Source of the DNA: Acanthochlamys bracteata
Lineage: Eukaryota; Streptophyta; Magnoliopsida; Pandanales; Velloziaceae
Length of the DNA: 64,000 nt
Assembly (NCBI GenBank): GCA_019914995.1
Contig: CM034128.1
Location: 7,752,501-7,816,500 of the forward strand
Reading direction: 5' to 3'
Shown here one piece after another: positions 61,101 to 64,000 of this stretch; positions within the stretch are counted from its first letter, which is position 1; each line of letters opens with the position of its first letter. Both the position numbers and the translations under genes were made by a program. The notes beneath the pieces were generated by a model. That model saw only the letters and a list, made by a program, of their open reading frames with translations, made no database searches and was not told the DNA's origin.

Positions 61101-63979
61101 ATTCATGTATAGTTACAATAGGTTCAGCTGCTATGAAATCATTCTGCTTCTAATTTATAAAGATTGTTCATAATCAGGTCTATCAGCATGGAAGTACAAA
61201 CCTAACAATGACAAGAGGGTGATGGCTGCATAATCTGGAAACAAAAAATATCTCTACGAAAGATTGTGGGTACACCTAATGTCAGCAGGATTCACCCTAG
61301 GGCATTGTACTCAAGCGTGAACAATTAGTATAGAAGTACAATGTTAATAACCACCATAGATAAAAGGAAAATGAGGATATTCCGAACTCCAATTCCCTTT
61401 CTAATGTCCTCAATAAAATTAAACTTAACATAGACTACAATATAGCTTGTGAAATACCAAACAGCTTCCCAAAATAACTTTTTATCATAATGAGACAAAA
61501 ATTTCAATGAATTACTTCACTTACATGTTGCAGCTAGATTGCAGGTCTTCAGGTGAAAGACCAGAGGATCCTCTCTCATTCACAGCATTTTGATATTTGT
61601 CTGCAGCTTGTAACAACTGGCTTACCTGGATAGAATTAGATCAATGAATGAAGTGAACAACTAACAACAGACAGCCTATTTACCAAATATAGTGAAGCAG
61701 AGTAGTATATGTTGAAAGAAAATCACCAAATAAATTGCAAGCAAACAAAAAAGACGACGACGAAGAAGATTGTGGATAGTCGTGGAAGCATTAAAGCAAA
61801 GCTCCTACATGTGCTAGCAACTAAGATGATTTTTAAACAATCATGTACATACTTCAAAAGAATTAAATTGCTACAGGGATAATTAATCTTGCAAGATAAA
61901 TACGTTCCAGAAACAAAAATATAATACAAGTACAAAATCAACAGTCATCTGAATGACATAACCAACTACTTAGGTGATCAAACATAATAACTGGCATAAG
62001 CTTCTTTAAGAAAAACCATAGATACTAGGCCAAAGAAAACAAAAGATTGTACAAAACTGAGAATTGGGTCATTAATTATTAATCTATTAAATATATTTTC
62101 AAAAACAGTTTTTCCTATTTTCTCAAGAGAAGATTTTCATCTTAATTAAGAAGTTCGCATACCTGAGGTCCCAATGATCTACGAGAATAGAATTCCTCGT
62201 GATGCCGAATACAAAACTCCCAAGACAAAATCTGAAAAATAAGATGCACTGTAAGAATTAAGAAATGACCTACACTTCTGAAGTGAAGTAACAGCCAATG
62301 TTATTAATAACCTTCAATTCTGCCGTGAAGACTATCCGGAGATGACCCTTATGAATGACACGTAGCTGCTCATAGACAGTCTCTTGGGAAGCTTTTACGT
62401 ATTCCAAGACCATCAATCCTGATGGAAGCCGAAACTCACTTGGTCCATCAAGAAACAAAAGCTCGTCAATAACTCCACTGTCAAAGTTAATTTGCTTGAG
62501 TCTAGGCAGTACATCACTAGCGGCCTCTGATATCAACACCAAAAAAAGATAATCAGACATATCAAAAGAAATACGGTTAAAGTCAATTTCAGCAACTTGC
62601 TGAAGCATGAGTACTTCAGTAACTTCAAGCAAGACATCACGAAACACTAAGTAACAAATCATAAGTAAATTACAGCCACCTTTTAGAGAAAGCAGGAGTT
62701 AGTACCAAAGACCTTTTGGCTTACAAAACCTAAATGATGATTTTAATGCCCTAAAAAACAGGAAAACACGTGAAATTTTTTTATCCTTTCCTTTCTCATA
62801 TGCATCTTTAGTACTTCAAAAATATATCTGGTGTGACTACCATCTGGACGACTGAATCTTTGAAAGATTATATCACAATCTAGTTATGACAGGATAGCTT
62901 AACAGATACAAGCATGATGTAAAACAGCCAACAATAAGAATGAAAGCAAATAAAAAAGGAGCCTGAAAAACTTTGATAACTGAATACCTGCACAAATTAT
63001 CTATAAATTTGAAGTAGAACCTCAATCTTGACAAAGTTTAACTACAGCAATAAATCAAACATTGATCTAAAGTAGAATTGGTTGCCTGAAAGAAGCACTA
63101 AAATCTGAATACCACCACAAAAGATATCCTCCCAAAAGAAAAGGAAAAAAAAGAAGGATCTCAGTGAAAAACACACCTTACCGTTCCTTTAAACGAATTA
63201 AGTACAAATTTTGCATCATTGTAACTTCACTACTATGAATTTTGACCCGAATAGAACACTAAATGATGCTGCATTTAAGAAGAATAACAAATAATGCATT
63301 CTTAGGAACACAACTCCTTTTCGGTATTTATTTTTTCACAATTCTTTGGACACTCTTGGTGCTCATTCCCAACTAAATCTTCCACAAGGGTGTACAAGAA
63401 CTTCCAACAATTTGAGAAGATGTGAAGGATTGCCCTCCTAAATCCTTTACGAGGCTAGGTGGCAGAATCCGGCTTAGTACAAAATCAGAGAACAGGTTTT
63501 ACATTCAAGCTTCTTAGGAACAGGATTAGCTATATCGCAACCCAAAACATTACTATGGACACCTTAAAGTTTGATATATAACATTGCAGATCACACCCAA
63601 ATATTCCGAGTTCATATATTGTCCTTAGCACCGAACCATATTGAACTTGAATTCCACCTTTTTTGTGCAATGATATATATGTAGGTTAGCTCGAGTATTA
63701 CAAAATGAACACAAATCAAAGCACAGAATCTATAGGAGGCATCAACTGGTTTTTGCTAAACTTATGTGCTAAAGTTTGATTTTCTACAAGTGTTGCAATA
63801 GAGGTGTCCAACACATACAAGCTGAGAAACAAGACTTGGATGAAAGCCTGTTAGAAATTTAGAGAGAGAGAGAGAATCAAGAAATTTCAAAAATACTAAC
63901 AGCAGCAAAAGCAACAAAAGAGATTCTTACCAAATCCTTTTCCAGACTTTGAACCACAAACTTCACAGTGCCATGCATC
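58175..63979 (-). CDS. SEUSS-like transcriptional adaptor (SLK1/SLK2 type), 3' seven exons
   Basis: SEUSS-like proteins are LDB-type adaptors that join LEUNIG-class corepressors to DNA-binding factors in organ and embryo development. Minus-strand exons in the window: 63979-63931, 62526-62312, 62231-62163, 61625-61525, 60206-60113, 60014-59945, 58968-58175 (463 residues; the 5' part lies beyond the right edge). Family landmarks in order: DAWHCEVCGSKSGKGF, DVLPRLKQINFDSGVIDELL, PSGLMVLEYVKASQETVYEQ, LRIVFTAELK/ILSWEFCIRHHEEF, SLGPQVSQLLQAADKY, FAEAGRQITKNLDLQSLN, GLSKRYVRCLQISEVVNSMK. A nuclear-localisation-like KIKKRKLQDREQL and a Gln-rich C terminus follow. The protein ends SGMFSGDW. The strong match from the conserved dimerisation core through the tail indicates an intact gene. 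SLK1 and SLK2 cannot be separated by eye. Confidence 0.93.
58565..58585 (-). repeat. (CAG)7 tract coding for polyglutamine in the SLK gene
   Basis: Seven perfect CTG units on the plus strand (CAG on the coding strand) encode Gln-7 within the Gln-rich region of the last exon. Unlike the mixed-codon His tract of HAP2, this is a pure trinucleotide repeat and so likely length-variable. Confidence 0.95.
63861..63874 (+). repeat. (AG)7 microsatellite in an SLK intron
   Basis: A perfect dinucleotide run is directly visible in the 1.4-kb intron between the first two SLK exons of the window. Confidence 0.9.
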
Positions 63980-64000
63980 CTGCAGCAAGAGCAGAAATGG

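Overview
This is nuclear DNA of a flowering plant, probably a core eudicot. All seven protein-coding genes are interrupted by GT-AG introns. The intergenic DNA is very AT-rich and carries plant-type copia, hAT, Tourist and foldback elements. Every protein recognised belongs to a land-plant family. The species cannot be told from the sequence. I built the exon models by hand by joining GT/AG sites so that the frame stays open and protein-family similarity continues across each junction; no transcript data were used.

Layout. (1) 69-4214 (+): the 3' ten exons of HAP2/GCS1, the gamete membrane fusogen, cut off by the left edge. (2) 4689-13571 (+): a plant UBX-domain protein (PUX8/PUX9/PUX13 type) with an N-terminal UBA-like region, three ubiquitin-interacting motifs, a coiled coil and a UBX domain. 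(3) 13572-21178: a gene-poor stretch holding an old, internally deleted Ty1-copia element (16998-20494) with both LTRs and a perfect 5-bp target duplication. (4) 21179-23925 (-): a Golgi methyltransferase of the PMT15-18 type. (5) 24.0-33.5 kb: AT-rich DNA with a 478-bp hAT-type MITE (perfect 8-bp duplication), a 261-bp Tourist-type MITE (TAA duplication) and an unidentified coding-like relic. (6) 33510-34942 (+): an F-box/PP2-A lectin-type gene (PP2-A13 like). (7) 35518-39719: a probable 4.2-kb non-autonomous terminal-inverted-repeat element with internal duplications. (8) 42115-47348 (+): an F-box gene of the At4g00755 type whose first intron contains a LINE reverse-transcriptase relic. (9) about 48.62-48.95 kb: a long-inverted-repeat foldback element. 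(10) 49954-52610 (-): a probably plastid-targeted multi-pass membrane protein of unknown function. (11) 53404-56207 (-): a hAT-transposase-derived gene with three successive BED zinc-finger exons and substituted catalytic aspartates. (12) 58175-63979 (-): the 3' part of a SEUSS-like (SLK) transcriptional adaptor, cut off by the right edge.

The genes do not form one pathway. They cover gamete fusion, Cdc48/ubiquitin adaptors, pectin methylation in the Golgi, two SCF substrate receptors, a plastid membrane protein and two nuclear regulators. What links several of them is gene order. From memory of Arabidopsis locus numbers, HAP2 and a PUX gene are neighbours near At4g11720-At4g11740, and PMT15, a PUX gene and this F-box gene are neighbours near At4g00750-At4g00755. 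The window carries both sets in one series, as expected of the unduplicated ancestral order. The most unusual locus is the triple-BED domesticated hAT gene.
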